From positions 496,001 through 560,000 of the forward strand of contig NZ_CP094828.1 of the NCBI RefSeq assembly GCF_022865125.1: a stretch of DNA of 64,000 nucleotides, written 5' to 3'. Below the pieces are notes generated by a model that was not told the origin of the DNA, ran no database searches, and worked only from the letters and a program-made list of their open reading frames with translations. Shown one piece after another: positions 63,522 through 64,000 of this stretch. The position numbers and the translations under genes are program-made. The DNA comes from Acuticoccus sp. I52.16.1. GTDB lineage: Bacteria; Pseudomonadota; Alphaproteobacteria; Rhizobiales; Amorphaceae. Numbering within the stretch: the stretch's first letter is position 1; each line of letters opens with the position of its first letter.

Positions 63522-64000
63522 TCAGTCGCCGATCGGCCGGTCGGCGTCGGACATTCCCAGTGCGCTGAGGCTCTGGCGGATCCGGCGCAGGCCCTCCAGG
63601 ACCTCCGGGCCGCGCACTGATGCGACCGACGTGGCGAGGACGTCCACCACGGTCAGCATGGCGTAGCGCGCGGGGCTCGGGCGGGTGATCTGGCCGTCGC
63701 TCGGGATGCTGAAGCCCAGCAGGATCTCGCTTTCGCGCGCCAGGGCCGACTGCGGATTGGTGATGGCGATCGTCGTCGCCCCGTAGGCGCGGGCGATGCG
63801 TGTCGCCTCCACCACCGAGCGCACCGAGCCCGAGCTGGACAGCGCCACCACCGTCGTCCCTTCCTGCGCCACCGCGGCGACCATGCGCTGCATCTGTCCG
63901 TCGGTGTGGGCGGCGACGGGCACGGCGAGGCGGAAGAGCCGGTTCTGCAACTCCACCGCCCCCATCGAGGACAGGCCGCCGGACCCGAACGTCACCACAT
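63522..64000 (-). CDS. MurR/RpiR-family regulator, C-terminal SIS domain (5' end outside window)
   Basis: The visible 159 residues form a sugar-isomerase (SIS) domain: TVVALSSSGSVRSVVEATRIA is the phosphosugar-binding loop, and ATTIAITNPQSALARESEI the next strand-helix. In RpiR regulators this follows an N-terminal helix-turn-helix, which would lie beyond the right edge. It presumably senses a sugar phosphate. The Met at the edge is internal. Confidence 0.82.
   Translation of the reverse strand, partial: VVTFGSGGLSSMGAVELQNRLFRLAVPVAAHTDGQMQRMVAAVAQEGTTVVALSSSGSVRSVVEATRIARAYGATTIAITNPQSALARESEILLGFSIPSDGQITRPSPARYAMLTVVDVLATSVASVRGPEVLEGLRRIRQSLSALGMSDADRPIGD

Overview
This is a very GC-rich chromosomal window from an alphaproteobacterium, most likely a Hyphomicrobiales (Rhizobiales) relative. 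The main evidence is the alphaproteobacterial F0 ATP synthase operon (atpI-atpB-atpE-atpF'-atpF, with a duplicated b-type subunit and no F1 genes beside it), together with DUF1127, DUF1289 and DUF2798 proteins, a TAXI-type TRAP transporter and many solute-uptake systems. Genes are packed tightly. About ten gene pairs share a 4-base ATGA stop/start overlap, and three more share a single base, so translational coupling is common. No insertion sequence, phage gene, CRISPR array or rRNA is visible. There is one tRNA, Ser(CGA).

Layout. Positions 1-3635: end of a TRAP permease, its TAXI binding protein and a fumarase-superfamily lyase. 3649-9302 (minus): a dipeptide-type ABC uptake operon (two permeases and a binding protein, no ATPases), two homologous 206-residue amidotransferase-fold proteins and a methyltransferase. 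9677-9766: tRNA-Ser. 10123-16016: a fumarylacetoacetate-hydrolase-family enzyme, an omega-amino-acid transaminase, mtnA behind a DUF2798 protein, and a sugar-acid kinase/aldolase pair. 15828-24405 (minus): an RsmB-type RNA methyltransferase block coupled to guaB through an unknown gene, a RecD-like helicase, two exported proteins of unknown role and a GFA-family protein.

24576-35672 (minus) is one giant gene of about 3,700 codons. It encodes a predicted type I-secreted, calcium-binding surface protein with FG-GAP/VCBS propeller repeats, many cadherin-like repeats and RTX nonapeptides. It also carries four internal domains that I recognise as resembling the HasA hemophore, each keeping the heme-ligand Tyr and its partner His. 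This is the most interesting object in the window. A 28-base perfect inverted repeat lies in its AT-rich upstream region. It is followed by a secreted GH3 glycosidase and a second, small RTX protein with a long, structured upstream region.

40150-44430: F0 operon with a clear terminator, a glutathione S-transferase and prmA. 44481-48595: DUF1127, an M24 aminopeptidase P, and a TPP enzyme convergent with it across a strong hairpin and an (AG)14 tract.

48806-61224 (plus) looks like one catabolic and uptake cluster. It holds a molybdenum hydroxylase (FAD subunit, then a fused 2Fe-2S/molybdopterin subunit), a 6-hydroxynicotinate-reductase-like protein, a UPF0280 (ApbE-like) protein and a cupin. 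A complete branched-chain-type ABC importer follows (binding protein, fused LivH-LivM permease, two ATPases) with a LysE exporter set among its genes, and a MarR regulator ends it. Together they suggest uptake, hydroxylation and reduction of an N-heteroaromatic compound.

61316-64000: a protein joining two lysozyme-inhibitor domains, then a universal stress protein and a phasin-like protein that diverge from a perfect FNR/FixK box, and the C-terminal part of an RpiR-type regulator.
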